Both the position numbers and the translations under genes were made by a program. A model generated the notes under the pieces. The model searched no databases, had not been told where the DNA came from, and was given only the letters and a program-made list of their open reading frames with translations. Shown in pieces: positions 31,977 through 42,148 of a stretch of DNA of 64,000 nucleotides. The stretch covers positions 186,001-250,000 of the forward strand of contig CAYQQQ010000002.1 in NCBI GenBank assembly GCA_964420125.1, given 5' to 3'. The stretch comes from CAYQQQ01 sp964420125. Its GTDB lineage: Bacteria; Actinomycetota; Acidimicrobiia; Acidimicrobiales; Microtrichaceae. Every line of letters starts with the position of its first letter. The stretch's first letter is position 1.

Positions 31977-32794
31977 CGGCCATCCGTCCCGCAGCCGACC
32001 TGGTCGTCGCCGGCGTACACCGTGCCGCCGCCCTGTCGGGCGAAGCCCACGAGCACCATCCCCGCTCGCTGGGCAGCGCGCACCGCGAGCGAGGAGGGCG
32101 CGCTCACCGACACGAGTGCGCCGAAGCCCGCCGACCACGCCTTCTTCACCATCTCGAAGCTCACCCGACCCGAGGTCCACAGGGCCCATCCGGTCGCGGG
32201 GAGCCGGCCGTCGAGCAGCAGCCGGCCCACGACCTTGTCGACGGCGTTGTGGCGACCGACGTCCTCGCGCACGACCACGACGGCACCGTCGGGATCGAAG
32301 GCTGCGGCGCCGTGGGCCCCGCCGGTCCTGGTGAACAGCTCCTGGCGGTCGGCCAGCGCATCGTCGAGCCTCGCCAGGTGCTCCGCCCGCCAGGAGCTCG
32401 ACGGAAGGGACCCGAGCCGAGCGGCCACGGCCTCCAGCCGATCCGCGCCACGGACGCTCGGCCGGTCGTGGCCGCCCGGTGACGAGATGGGATCGGCAGC
32501 GGCGAGCCGGCGCGGCGCGGGCACGACGGTCACCACGTTGAAGTGCGTGCTCGACGCCGACCCGGTCCCGCAGTAGCGCACCTCCTCGGGCGGCTCCGCC
32601 AGGTCGCCCTCGGCCCAGAGCCAGCCGGCGGCCAGCTCGACGTCGTGGCCCGGGGTGCGCATGGTGGTGGCGACCCGTCGCCCACCGAGGTGGATCTCCA
32701 GGGGCTCCTCGACCACGACGTCCTGCGGGCGGCGGCCACCCCCGGCGGGGTCGAACCGGCGGGCCATCACTGCTTCGGTCCGCCCGGGTGCCAT
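31973..32794 (-). CDS. fdhD: Formate dehydrogenase accessory sulfurtransferase FdhD
   Basis: FdhD carries sulfur from a cysteine desulfurase to the Mo-bis-MGD cofactor of formate dehydrogenase. The 273-aa protein has VEEPLEIHLGGRRVATTMRT at the start. The persulfide-carrying Cys 75 is in VRYCGTGSAS; the second Cys of the E. coli CxxC motif is absent, as in other actinobacterial members. The EDVGRHNAVDKVVG block and SGRVSFEMVKKAWSAG follow. TAGGCT sits exactly 6 nt upstream of the ATG. No formate dehydrogenase is in the window. Confidence 0.92.
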   Translation of the reverse strand: MAPGRTEAVMARRFDPAGGGRRPQDVVVEEPLEIHLGGRRVATTMRTPGHDVELAAGWLWAEGDLAEPPEEVRYCGTGSASSTHFNVVTVVPAPRRLAAADPISSPGGHDRPSVRGADRLEAVAARLGSLPSSSWRAEHLARLDDALADRQELFTRTGGAHGAAAFDPDGAVVVVREDVGRHNAVDKVVGRLLLDGRLPATGWALWTSGRVSFEMVKKAWSAGFGALVSVSAPSSLAVRAAQRAGMVLVGFARQGGGTVYAGDDQVGCGTDGR

Positions 32795-32856
32795 GAGGAG
32801 AGCCTACGGCACGCTCCGGGCCGGTCCGCCGCCGCTCGACTGCCCGGTCGTCCGCG

Positions 32857-33675
32857 TCACCACCCGTGGCGGAGGATGCCCCGGACCTCGCTGACGCCGT
32901 AGAGCACGGCCAGCACCGCGATCAGCGCCCCGAACCCCAGCCGCACCGCTCGGTCGGTGGCCCCGATGGTGACGTGCGCACCGACCTGGGCGCCGGGAAG
33001 CGCCCCCACCATCAGCGGCACGGCCAGCGCCCAGTTCACGTGACCCAGCCACACATGGGTGATCAGCGCCGGCACCTGGAAGATCGCCACCCCCACGAGG
33101 CTGGAGGCCACCGCGCGACGCATCGGCAGGTGCAGCGCACCCGTGAGCACGGGGACCAGCACGATGCCCCCGCCGACGCCGAGCAGGCCGGCGACGAAGC
33201 CCGCCACGGAGCCTGCGAACGCGAGCAACGGGATCGAGTCGCGCGCCGCCAACGCCTGCGCGCTGGGTCCGGGGTCGGCGCCGTCGGCTTCGGCACGGCG
33301 CCCTGTGCGCACCACCGACGCACCCGACCACAGCATCACGGTGGCGGTGAGCACCATGAGGACCCGACCGCTGACCTCGTCGGAGAGACGTGCCCCGACC
33401 ACGGCGAGCAACGAGCCCGACACCCCCAGGGTGAGCGCCAACCGCCACTGCACCATCCCGGCGCGCGCGTAGCGCCACGCACCGCTGAGCGCACCGGGCA
33501 GGATCGCGGGGATCGTCGATCCCACCGCCTCGATCGGGGTGCCCCCCAGCACTCGAACGGCCGGTGTGGTGACCACCGCGCCGCCGATGCCCATCATCGC
33601 CGAGAGCACCCCCGACACGAACCCGGCCAGCACGGCGCCCGCCACCGCGAGCCAGGTCGGGAGGGCGGCGAACAT
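32857..33675 (-). CDS. TSUP (TauE/SafE) family membrane transporter
   Basis: A 272-aa permease with about eight helices in two repeats. Each repeat opens with a glycine-rich signature: GFVSGVLSAMMGIGGAVVTT and GFVAGLLGVGGGIVLVPVLT. The family exports or imports sulfite, sulfonates and other C1/C2-sulfur anions; here the substrate is unknown. A hydrophilic linker near residues 120-150 separates the halves. It lies 62 nt downstream of fdhD's far end on the same strand and may be independent. Confidence 0.88.
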   Translation of the reverse strand: MFAALPTWLAVAGAVLAGFVSGVLSAMMGIGGAVVTTPAVRVLGGTPIEAVGSTIPAILPGALSGAWRYARAGMVQWRLALTLGVSGSLLAVVGARLSDEVSGRVLMVLTATVMLWSGASVVRTGRRAEADGADPGPSAQALAARDSIPLLAFAGSVAGFVAGLLGVGGGIVLVPVLTGALHLPMRRAVASSLVGVAIFQVPALITHVWLGHVNWALAVPLMVGALPGAQVGAHVTIGATDRAVRLGFGALIAVLAVLYGVSEVRGILRHGW

Positions 33676-33909
33676 GGTCGCCAGTGTGCTCGCGTTGCGC
33701 GCGGCGGGGCGAACGATCCCGAAGAGGCAGCGCGCGGTCCACCCGATCCGTCATGGAGTCGGCCCCGAGGGCACCGTTGTGTGAGCAACGACTCCGGATT
33801 TCCGTTTCGTGACTTTGCCGATGCGGCACACGATGCGAGGAGTAGTCTCTCGCCACCCAGTTCGGTCCCGCCGACGGGGCATCACCAGCCAACGAAAGGG
33901 GTGTGCGGT

Positions 33910-35283
33910 ATGCAGAAGACGCCATGGTGGCTCGCAGTGCTCGCAGTGGTGTTGGGGTTCTCCCTCGTCGCCGCCGGGTGCGGCGACGACGACGAGAGCT
34001 CCGACGGCGACGGGTCGACCTCCACGACCGAGGAGGCCGACAGCGACACCGGAACCGGCAGCGGAGCCGAGAAGGCGCTGTCGGGCATGAAGGGCACCAC
34101 TCCCCTGGTGGACCTCTCCGACGAGTTCAAGGACCGCATGCTCGAGATCGACCCCGACCTCGTGGACTTCAACTACGGCCCCGAGAGCTACGACGCCGTC
34201 ATCATCTCCGCCCTCGCCGTGGAGAAGGCCGGCACCGACGGCTCCAGCTACGCCGAGGAGATCAACGGCATCACCCGCGAAGGTGAGAAGTGCACCAACT
34301 ACGCCGACTGCCTCGCCCTGATCAAGGAAGGCAAGGACATCGACTACGACGGCGCCTCCGGACCGCTCGAGTTCTCCGGCAACGGTGAGCCGACCGAGGC
34401 CTCCTACGGCATCCTCGAGTTCGGCACCGAGGGCTGCGAGAACCAGAAGGAGTGCATCCAGGACGACCTGACCACCTTCGTCACCGCCAAAGCGCCCTCC
34501 GAGGCGGACGTGGCACAGGTGGCGGTGGAGGCCAGCCGTGAAGGCGACGGCGAGTTCGTCATCGGCTCCCTGCTGCCGGAGACCGGCTCCCTCGCCTTCC
34601 TCGGCCCGCCCGAGTTCGCCGGGGTCAACCTGGCGGTGGAGGAGATCAACGCCGCCGGCGGCGTGCTGGGCAAGCCCACCAAGCACATCCAGGGCGACTC
34701 CGGTGACACCGAGAACAACGTGGCACCGGGCACGGTGGACACGCTGCTCGGTCAGAACGTGGACCTGATCGTGGGCGCGGCGTCCTCGTCGGTGACGCTG
34801 TCGGTGATCGACAAGATCACCACCGCCGGGGTCACCATGTTCTCCCCGGCCAACACCTCCAAGAAGCTGTCGGACTACCCGGACAAGGGCCTCTACTTCC
34901 GTGACGCCCCCTCCGACATCCTCCAGGGGCAGGTGCTCGCCGACACGATCATCGGCGACGGCAAGTCCAACGTGTACATCCTCGCCCTCAACGACGACTA
35001 CGGCACCGGCCTCGCCGAGGACCTCACCTCGGGCCTCGAGGGCGGCGGCGCCACCGTCGTGGGGACGAAGATCTACGACCCCAAGGCCGAGAGCTTCACC
35101 GCCGAGGTCGAGGCGGCCAAGGCGGCGGACCCCGATGCCATCGCCCTCATCGGCTTCGACGAGAGCTCCCGCATCATCGCCACCATGATCGAGCAGGGCG
35201 TCGGGCCTCAGGACGTCGCGGTCTACGGCGTCGACGGCAACATGGGCAACGCCCTGGCCCAGAACTTCGAGGCCGGCACCTGA
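33910..35283 (+). CDS. LivJ-type ABC substrate-binding lipoprotein with permuted domain order
   Basis: A 457-aa type I periplasmic-binding lipoprotein (signal, lipobox LVAAGC, Cys 24). In LivJ-family proteins the mature chain begins with IGSLLPETGSLAFLGPPE and ends with a KGTTPLVDLSDEF...KCTNYADC...IDYDGASGPLEF region. Here that C-terminal region comes first (residues about 56-175). A roughly 40-residue linker (CENQKECIQDD onward) joins it to the canonical N-terminal portion (216-457). The stop falls after NFEAGT, where homologues continue into the KGTTP segment. The fold looks circularly permuted and could still close. The ligand is unknown. The partner permease operon livHMGF is convergent. 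Confidence 0.88.
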   Translation: MQKTPWWLAVLAVVLGFSLVAAGCGDDDESSDGDGSTSTTEEADSDTGTGSGAEKALSGMKGTTPLVDLSDEFKDRMLEIDPDLVDFNYGPESYDAVIISALAVEKAGTDGSSYAEEINGITREGEKCTNYADCLALIKEGKDIDYDGASGPLEFSGNGEPTEASYGILEFGTEGCENQKECIQDDLTTFVTAKAPSEADVAQVAVEASREGDGEFVIGSLLPETGSLAFLGPPEFAGVNLAVEEINAAGGVLGKPTKHIQGDSGDTENNVAPGTVDTLLGQNVDLIVGAASSSVTLSVIDKITTAGVTMFSPANTSKKLSDYPDKGLYFRDAPSDILQGQVLADTIIGDGKSNVYILALNDDYGTGLAEDLTSGLEGGGATVVGTKIYDPKAESFTAEVEAAKAADPDAIALIGFDESSRIIATMIEQGVGPQDVAVYGVDGNMGNALAQNFEAGT

Positions 35284-35303
35284 CCGACCTCGAGCACATC
35301 GGT

Positions 35304-35337
35304 GGAAGGGGCCGGGCCTGCGGGTCCGGCCCCTTCC
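35304..35337. terminator. Strong hairpin between binding protein and livF
   Basis: A perfect 12-bp stem (GGAAGGGGCCGG / CCGGCCCCTTCC) with a 10-nt loop lies 20 nt after the binding-protein stop and before the convergent livF stop. There is no U-tract; it probably works in both directions. Confidence 0.65.
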
Positions 35338-35383
35338 GCGTCCCGCACCCCTGCGCGAGTGGGTGCACGGAGAGCACCCGGCC

Positions 35384-36118
35384 TCAATCGACCAGGCCGC
35401 GTGCCAGCGTGCCCAGGTAGAGCTCGATCACCTTGGGATCGTTGAGCAGCTCCCGGCCGGTCCCGCTGTAGGCGTTGGTGCCCTGATCCAGCACGAACGC
35501 CCGGTCGGCGACCTGCAGGCATCGGCGGGCGTTCTGCTCGACCATCACGATCGACACGCCCACGGAGTTGATGCGGCGGCAGTTGATGAACACCTCGTCC
35601 TGGAACGCCGGCGACAAGCCCGCCGACGGCTCGTCGAGCAGCAGCACGGAGGGATCCATCATCAGCGCCCGGCCCATGGCCACCATCTGGCGCTCACCCC
35701 CCGACAGCGAACCCGCCTGCTGCCCCGCCCGCTCGCCGAGGCGGGGGAACAGCTCGCACACCCGTGCGAAGCGCTCCTCCACCATCTTCGGCTCCAGGAA
35801 CGCCCCCATCTCCATGTTCTCCTTCACCGTCAGCGAGGCGAACACGTTCTCGGTCTGGGGCACGAACCCCACGCCCTTGCGCACCAGCTGGTGGGCCTTG
35901 AGCGAGGTGATGTCCTCGCCTCGCAACGTCACCGATCCGGAACGCACGGGGATGAGGCCGAACAGGGCCTTGAGCAGCGTCGACTTGCCCGCGCCGTTGG
36001 GGCCGATGATGCCCACCAGCTCGGCGGGGTACAGCTCCAGGGAGCAGCCGTTGAGGATGTTCACCTCCGGCACGTAGCCGGCCACGATGTCCTCGGCACG
36101 CAGCAGGACCTCGCTCAT
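35384..36118 (-). CDS. livF: Branched-chain amino-acid-type ABC transporter ATPase LivF
   Basis: A 244-aa ABC ATPase that powers uptake with LivG. Walker A is GPNGAGKSTLLKAL (about residues 40-53), the signature LSGGERQMVAMGRAL, Walker B VLLLDEPSAGLSP, and the H-loop region is VMVEQNARR. The ATG at 36118 follows the livG stop by 5 nt. It is the last gene of the livH-M-G-F operon, with a terminator hairpin about 50 nt downstream. Confidence 0.93.
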   Translation of the reverse strand: MSEVLLRAEDIVAGYVPEVNILNGCSLELYPAELVGIIGPNGAGKSTLLKALFGLIPVRSGSVTLRGEDITSLKAHQLVRKGVGFVPQTENVFASLTVKENMEMGAFLEPKMVEERFARVCELFPRLGERAGQQAGSLSGGERQMVAMGRALMMDPSVLLLDEPSAGLSPAFQDEVFINCRRINSVGVSIVMVEQNARRCLQVADRAFVLDQGTNAYSGTGRELLNDPKVIELYLGTLARGLVD

Positions 36119-36123
36119 GGTGC

Positions 36124-37038
36124 TCACCTCACGCCCTCCACGCCCGTCGGTCCCTCGCCCTCGCCGCGCTGCTTGGCGATCTCCGGATGGAGGTCCTGGC
36201 CGTGGTGGGTCCCGAGGTAGGCGTCGATGACCGCCTGGTTCCGGCCGATGTCGCGCGGCGTGCCCTCGGCGATCACGCGCCCCTCCGCCATCACCACCAC
36301 CCAGTCGGAGATGTCGTGCACCACGTCCATGTCGTGCTCCACGAAGATGACCGACATCCCCTCGTCCCGCAGGCCCTTGACGTGCTCGAGCAGGGATTGG
36401 GTCAGCGCCGGGTTCACCCCCGCCATGGGCTCGTCCAACATGACCAGCTCCGGGGAGCTCATCAGCGCACGGGCCATCTCCAACAGCTTGCGCTGACCCC
36501 CCGAGAGCGACCCGGCGAACTCGTCGCGCATGTGCGACAGCTTGAAGCGCTCCAACAGCACCTCGGCCCGCTGGGTGATCTCGGCCTCCTGCTGCGCCCA
36601 GAGCGGCCTCACCAGCGAAGCGAAGAATCGCTCGCCTCTCTGGTGAGGGGCACCCAGGCGCATGTTCTCCAGCACCGTGAGCTTGGTGAGCGACTTGGTG
36701 AGCTGGAAGGTGCGCACCATCCCCAGGCGGGCCACGCGGTGAGGCGGCAGGCCGGTGATGCGCCGCCCGTTCATCGACCACTCGCCGGTGTCGGCCTTGT
36801 CGAAGCCGGTGAGCAGGTTGAAGTAGGTGGTCTTCCCTGCACCGTTGGGGCCGATCAGCGCGGTGATCCAGCCCCGCTGGAACTCGCAGTGGGCCACGTC
36901 CACCGCGGTCACCCCGCCGAAGCGGCGACTCACGTCGTCGGCCACCAGGATCGGGTCGGGCTTGTGCGAACCCGGCTCGGGCAGCAGATCGTGGTCCGGC
37001 GCCGGCACGGAGGCGCCGGCGCCGCCCTCAGCGGCCAT
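36124..37038 (-). CDS. livG: Branched-chain amino-acid-type ABC transporter ATPase LivG
   Basis: A 304-aa ABC ATPase with Walker A GPNGAGKTTYFNLLTG near residue 64, signature LSGGQRKLLEMARAL, Walker B ELVMLDEPMAGVNP, and H-loop VIFVEHDMD. An N-terminal Pro/Ala-rich extension (about 28 residues) and a charged C-tail are longer than in enteric LivG (about 255 aa). The ATG overlaps the livM stop by 11 nt, indicating translational coupling. Confidence 0.93.
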   Translation of the reverse strand: MAAEGGAGASVPAPDHDLLPEPGSHKPDPILVADDVSRRFGGVTAVDVAHCEFQRGWITALIGPNGAGKTTYFNLLTGFDKADTGEWSMNGRRITGLPPHRVARLGMVRTFQLTKSLTKLTVLENMRLGAPHQRGERFFASLVRPLWAQQEAEITQRAEVLLERFKLSHMRDEFAGSLSGGQRKLLEMARALMSSPELVMLDEPMAGVNPALTQSLLEHVKGLRDEGMSVIFVEHDMDVVHDISDWVVVMAEGRVIAEGTPRDIGRNQAVIDAYLGTHHGQDLHPEIAKQRGEGEGPTGVEGVR

Positions 37039-38023
37039 CGAAGGCCAGCTCCTTGCGGTCGCCGAGGAGGCCCTGCGGACGGAACACCATCAACAACATG
37101 AGGGCGATGCCGAGGAACATGAACCGCACGACACCCGCCTGGGTGCTGGACATCACCGAGTCGGGCACGAGGTCGGCCTTCTCCAGCTCCCGCACGATGA
37201 CGTCGAGCCCGCGGAACACCACGTAGAACACGATGCCCCCCAGGATGGGTCCCCACACCCGAGCGGCACCGCCCAGGATCAGCGCGCCGTAGCAGATGAA
37301 CGTGGTGCGGGTGGCGAAGGTGTCGGGCAGGACCGACTCGTTGCCCAGCGCCAGCACGATGCCGCCCAGCGCCCCCATCACCCCGCCGAGGATCAGCGCC
37401 TGCATCTTGTAGGCGTAGACGTTCTTGCCCAGCGATCGTACGGCGTCCTCGTTCTCCCGGATCGACTTGACCACCCGTCCCCAGGGGCTGCGCATGAGCA
37501 GGAAGGTCAGCAGGGCCATGGCCAGCACCACGCTCCAACCGATGGTCTGGATCCAGAGGTCCTTGCCCAGGTAGGAGAACGGCCCGAGCTCGTAGCGGCG
37601 GCCGTTGACCCACGGGTTGAGGTCGAAGAACTCCACAGCGAAGCCGTTGATCCCGCTGTTGCCCCCGGAGATGTCCTCCATGGCCTCCGAGCGGAACACG
37701 AGCCGGATGATCTCCCCGGCGGCGATGGTGACGATCGCCAGGTAGTCGCCCCTCAGACGGAGCGTCGGCACTCCCAGCAGCAGCGCCAGCAGCACCGCCC
37801 AGAGGATCCCCACCAGGATGCCCACCCACACCGACCATCCGAAGGTCTCGTAGCTGATCGCCACTCCGTAGGCGCCGGCCGCCATGAACCCCGCCTGGCC
37901 GAAGTTCATCAGTCCTGCGTAGCCGTACTGGATGTTCAGCCCCTGGGCACCGAGCACGTAGAAGACGGTCTCCTTGATGAAGATCGCCGAGAAGAGCGTG
38001 GTGAAGACGAGGTCCCAGTTCAT
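37028..38023 (-). CDS. livM: Branched-chain amino-acid-type ABC permease LivM
   Basis: A 331-aa inner-membrane permease with about nine helices. It carries the LivM signatures NIQYGYAGLMNFGQAGFMAA, LRLRGDYLAIVTIAAGEI and MRSPWGRVVKSIRENEDAV (the coupling helix that touches the ATPases). It forms the channel with LivH. The ATG at 38023 coincides with the livH stop region, so the two are coupled. The N-terminal extra domain found in some LivM proteins is absent. Confidence 0.93.
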   Translation of the reverse strand: MNWDLVFTTLFSAIFIKETVFYVLGAQGLNIQYGYAGLMNFGQAGFMAAGAYGVAISYETFGWSVWVGILVGILWAVLLALLLGVPTLRLRGDYLAIVTIAAGEIIRLVFRSEAMEDISGGNSGINGFAVEFFDLNPWVNGRRYELGPFSYLGKDLWIQTIGWSVVLAMALLTFLLMRSPWGRVVKSIRENEDAVRSLGKNVYAYKMQALILGGVMGALGGIVLALGNESVLPDTFATRTTFICYGALILGGAARVWGPILGGIVFYVVFRGLDVIVRELEKADLVPDSVMSSTQAGVVRFMFLGIALMLLMVFRPQGLLGDRKELAFDGR

Positions 38024-39375
38024 CAGCCCACCCGCTCCCGCCGCCCGAACAGGCCCTCCGGCTTGAACAGCAGCACCAGGATCAGCACGGCGAGGGCGCC
38101 GACGTTCTTCATGGAGGTGGGCACGACGAGGGTCGAGAGCTCGATGAACAGCCCGAGCACCACGCAGCCGGCGGCCGCCCCGTAGGCCGTACCCAGCCCA
38201 CCCAGGGTGATCCCCGCGAACATGAGCAGCAGGAGGGTCTGGCCCTGGGCGAAGAAGACCTGCTGGGTCACCGAGTAGAGGATCCCGCCGAAGCCGGCCA
38301 GCGCCGATCCGCCGATCCAGACCCACAGCACGACCCTGTCGGTGTCGATCCCCGACGACGAGGCGAGGGGACCGTTGTCGGCCACCGCTCTCATGGCCTT
38401 GCCGAAGCGCGCCCGGCTGAGGAACAGCCCGACGCCGCCGAGGACGACCACCGACAAGATGATCACGGCGAACACCTTGGGCTGCACGATGGCGGCACCG
38501 ATGCGCACGCCGTTGCGCTGCACCGCGTAGTCGGAGTACGGCCGGGTGCGGGATCCGAAGACGTACAGGAAGACGTGCTGAGCCAGGATCGAGAGCCCGA
38601 AGCTGACGATCATGAGACCGAACAGGGTCGAGCCGCGCCGCCGCAGCGGGCGCCAGAGCCCTCGCTCCAGGCCTGCGCCGGCGAACCCGCAGATCGCCAC
38701 CGCGAGAGGGGCCGCCACCAGCAGCGGGAGCCCGAAGCTCTGGTTGAACAACCAGGCGAGCAGGGCGCCGAAGGTGACCATCTCCCCGTGTGCGAAGTTG
38801 GTGAAGCGGGTGGTGCCGTACACCAGCGACAGCCCGATCGCCGACATGGCCAGGATGAGCCCCGTGCGCAACCCGGAGATGGTGAGCGGCACGACGCGAT
38901 CGAGGGTGGAGGCGCTGTCGCGGGTGTCCTCGCCGAAGGGGAACAGCAGCGGCTTCTGCTGGTCGGGCAGCACGGTGAAGGTCAGGGCGGTCTTGTCCGG
39001 ATCGGTGAGCTTCACCCCCTCGGGCAGCGAGTCCACCCGGAGCTGCGCCACGTAGCGGCCCTCGCCGGGGAGCTCGAGGAGGTACTCGCCCTCCGCATCG
39101 GAGGTGATGGTCCCCACCTCCTCCCCCTCCTCGGTGCTCACCACGATCTCCACGCCGGCGACCGGCTCGCCGTCGTCGTCGTTCACCAGCCGACCCGTGA
39201 TCGCCTCTCCGTCGACGTCGGCCTCCTGGCCGAGCGCCGCGCCGGAGGTGAGCGCCGGTCCGGCCAGCACCAGCACGACCAGCACGGTGACCCAGCCCAG
39301 CCGCTGGGCGAAGCTGGTGGCCGGAGGCTTCGAGAGCTCCAGCTCCGGTCGGGGATCGATCAGCGGCGCACGCAC
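38023..39375 (-). CDS. livH: LivH-type ABC permease with extra N-terminal Ig-like domain
   Basis: A 450-aa protein. Residues 160-450 are a normal LivH permease: IGLSLVYGTTRFTNFAHGEM, the coupling helix RARFGKAMRAVADNGPLA, and FAGITLGGLGTAYGAA. Ahead of it are a hydrophobic signal/anchor segment (27-49) and about 100 extracytoplasmic residues. These read as a carboxypeptidase-regulatory/Cna-B-type beta domain (ITGRLVNDDDGEPVAGVEIV, TSDAEGEYLLELPGEGRY). Ordinary LivH is about 290-310 aa. The domain could dock the permuted binding protein or the cell wall. GTG start at 39375. Confidence 0.88.
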   Translation of the reverse strand: MRAPLIDPRPELELSKPPATSFAQRLGWVTVLVVLVLAGPALTSGAALGQEADVDGEAITGRLVNDDDGEPVAGVEIVVSTEEGEEVGTITSDAEGEYLLELPGEGRYVAQLRVDSLPEGVKLTDPDKTALTFTVLPDQQKPLLFPFGEDTRDSASTLDRVVPLTISGLRTGLILAMSAIGLSLVYGTTRFTNFAHGEMVTFGALLAWLFNQSFGLPLLVAAPLAVAICGFAGAGLERGLWRPLRRRGSTLFGLMIVSFGLSILAQHVFLYVFGSRTRPYSDYAVQRNGVRIGAAIVQPKVFAVIILSVVVLGGVGLFLSRARFGKAMRAVADNGPLASSSGIDTDRVVLWVWIGGSALAGFGGILYSVTQQVFFAQGQTLLLLMFAGITLGGLGTAYGAAAGCVVLGLFIELSTLVVPTSMKNVGALAVLILVLLFKPEGLFGRRERVG

Positions 39376-39444
39376 AACGGGGGTGAGCTTACGGGACCTG
39401 TGACATCCGTCGCCGCTTCCGCGCCGAGGGAGGTCCGCCCGACG

Positions 39445-39481
39445 CGTTCGGGGCCGGTCCCAGAGGGACCGGCCCCGAACG
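39445..39481 (-). terminator. groEL terminator, 17-bp perfect stem
   Basis: A 17-bp perfect GC-rich stem with a 3-nt loop (AGA) lies 22 nt downstream of the groEL stop on the minus strand. It has no clear U-tract but is the strongest hairpin in the window. It also insulates livH from groEL read-through. Confidence 0.8.
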
Positions 39482-39503
39482 TCTCAGCGATGCTGGCTCG
39501 GGC

Positions 39504-41147
<1,644 letters not shown>

Positions 41148-41204
41148 GGTTCCTCCGTTGGAGACGTGGGCGGGGGTCGTGACCCGGCATCCCCGGGTCG
41201 TCGG

Positions 41205-41237
41205 CTGTTGGCACTCCCACACAGAGAGTGCCAACAG
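41205..41237. promoter_or_regulatory. CIRCE operator 1 (HrcA)
   Basis: TTGGCACTC-N9-GAGTGCCAA is self-complementary over 9 bp and extends to 12 bp (CTG...CAG). Against the CIRCE consensus TTAGCACTC-N9-GAGTGCTAA it differs at one compensating position in each arm. It lies 58-90 nt upstream of groEL. Confidence 0.9.
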
Positions 41238-41239
41238 TT

Positions 41240-41266
41240 CTAGCACTCTCTGCTGTGGACTGCTAA
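41240..41266. promoter_or_regulatory. CIRCE operator 2 (HrcA)
   Basis: CTAGCACTC-N9-GACTGCTAA matches CIRCE at 16 of 18 arm positions and lies 2 nt beyond operator 1. Its distal end overlaps the stop codon of the upstream peptidase-like gene (41263-41265). Confidence 0.8.
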
Positions 41267-42141
41267 GCGGGGGCCCGATCAGCGGGAGCCGGCGGCGGCG
41301 TCGGCAGGTAGGCCGTCACCAGGCCCGCGGCTCCGGCGGCGGAGAGGGTGAAGTGGAAGTGGTCGTAGTGGCACTCGGTGCCCTGGCCGACCGGGTCGCC
41401 TGAGCATCCGAGACCGTCGTAGGGACGCCACGCCGCAGGGTCGTGGCTGAGGACCGCGGTGTCGGCCGCGGTCGTCCAGATCCGACCGTCCCAGATGATC
41501 TCCACCACCCCCAGACGGCGCAGCCGGGCATGGGGCACGCCGTCGACGGACTCGAACAGCCACTGCAGCACGGCGAGGCCGTCAGCACGACCCCGTGGAT
41601 CACGGCTGTCCACCATGTAGTCGATGGCCCTGCCGGTCTTGTGCTGGCTGTAGGTGATCCCCCAGGACGCGCCGCAGGGCCGCACGTCCTCGTAGACGTA
41701 GCGACCGCCACTGGCCCGGTGGAGGAGGTCACCGAAGGCCCGGGTGCCGGGGCGCAGCTCCGGACTGCACTCCCACGGAGCCACCGCGGCGTAGGGCTCG
41801 GGAGGCACGGCGAAGGTCTGGAGCGGCAGCTGCATGCCCTGCGGATCAGGAGGTGGGGCCACCGACGTCGTGGGAGGCGGTGTCGTGGGAGGCGGTGTCG
41901 CGGCACGGCGCTCCGCTGCGGCGGCGGAGGTGACGGAACGCCCGTTCTGCGCCTCGTCGGCAGAGGACCCGGGTGGTTCCTGAGCACCGGTGACCTCGGA
42001 TGGAGCCACGACGCCCAGGACGAACACCGCGGTCAGGATCGCAGCCCCCGACGAGCGTGCTCTTCGACGACGGCCGGTGTGGTGCTGCGGTCCCGGGAGC
42101 CGCCGGGGCGCGCGAGGACGGATCGGGAGTGGAGTCGACAT
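41263..42141 (-). CDS. Secreted M15-like/ARB_07466-type cell-wall peptidase-like protein
   Basis: A 292-aa exported protein with a basic N-terminus, a signal helix (34-50), a Pro/Thr linker (ATPPPTTPPPTTSVAPPP), then a roughly 160-residue C-terminal domain. That domain has SQHKTGRAIDYMVDSRDPRG and ends with CHYDHFHFTLS. The His..Asp and HxDHxH-like pattern matches the ARB_07466 C-terminal domain, related to zinc DD-carboxypeptidases of peptidoglycan. Cys residues may form disulfides. TAATGT lies 7 nt upstream of the ATG. groEL follows on the same strand. Confidence 0.8.
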   Translation of the reverse strand: MSTPLPIRPRAPRRLPGPQHHTGRRRRARSSGAAILTAVFVLGVVAPSEVTGAQEPPGSSADEAQNGRSVTSAAAAERRAATPPPTTPPPTTSVAPPPDPQGMQLPLQTFAVPPEPYAAVAPWECSPELRPGTRAFGDLLHRASGGRYVYEDVRPCGASWGITYSQHKTGRAIDYMVDSRDPRGRADGLAVLQWLFESVDGVPHARLRRLGVVEIIWDGRIWTTAADTAVLSHDPAAWRPYDGLGCSGDPVGQGTECHYDHFHFTLSAAGAAGLVTAYLPTPPPAPADRAPA

Positions 42142-42148
42142 GACATCG

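Noticed and set aside
33910..35283. The permuted binding protein as a simple collapse of tandem genes
   Set aside because: Collapse of tandem copies would leave normal order with normal ends. Here the signal is followed directly by the C-terminal half, which needs more than one join. Misassembly is not excluded, but I do not favour it.
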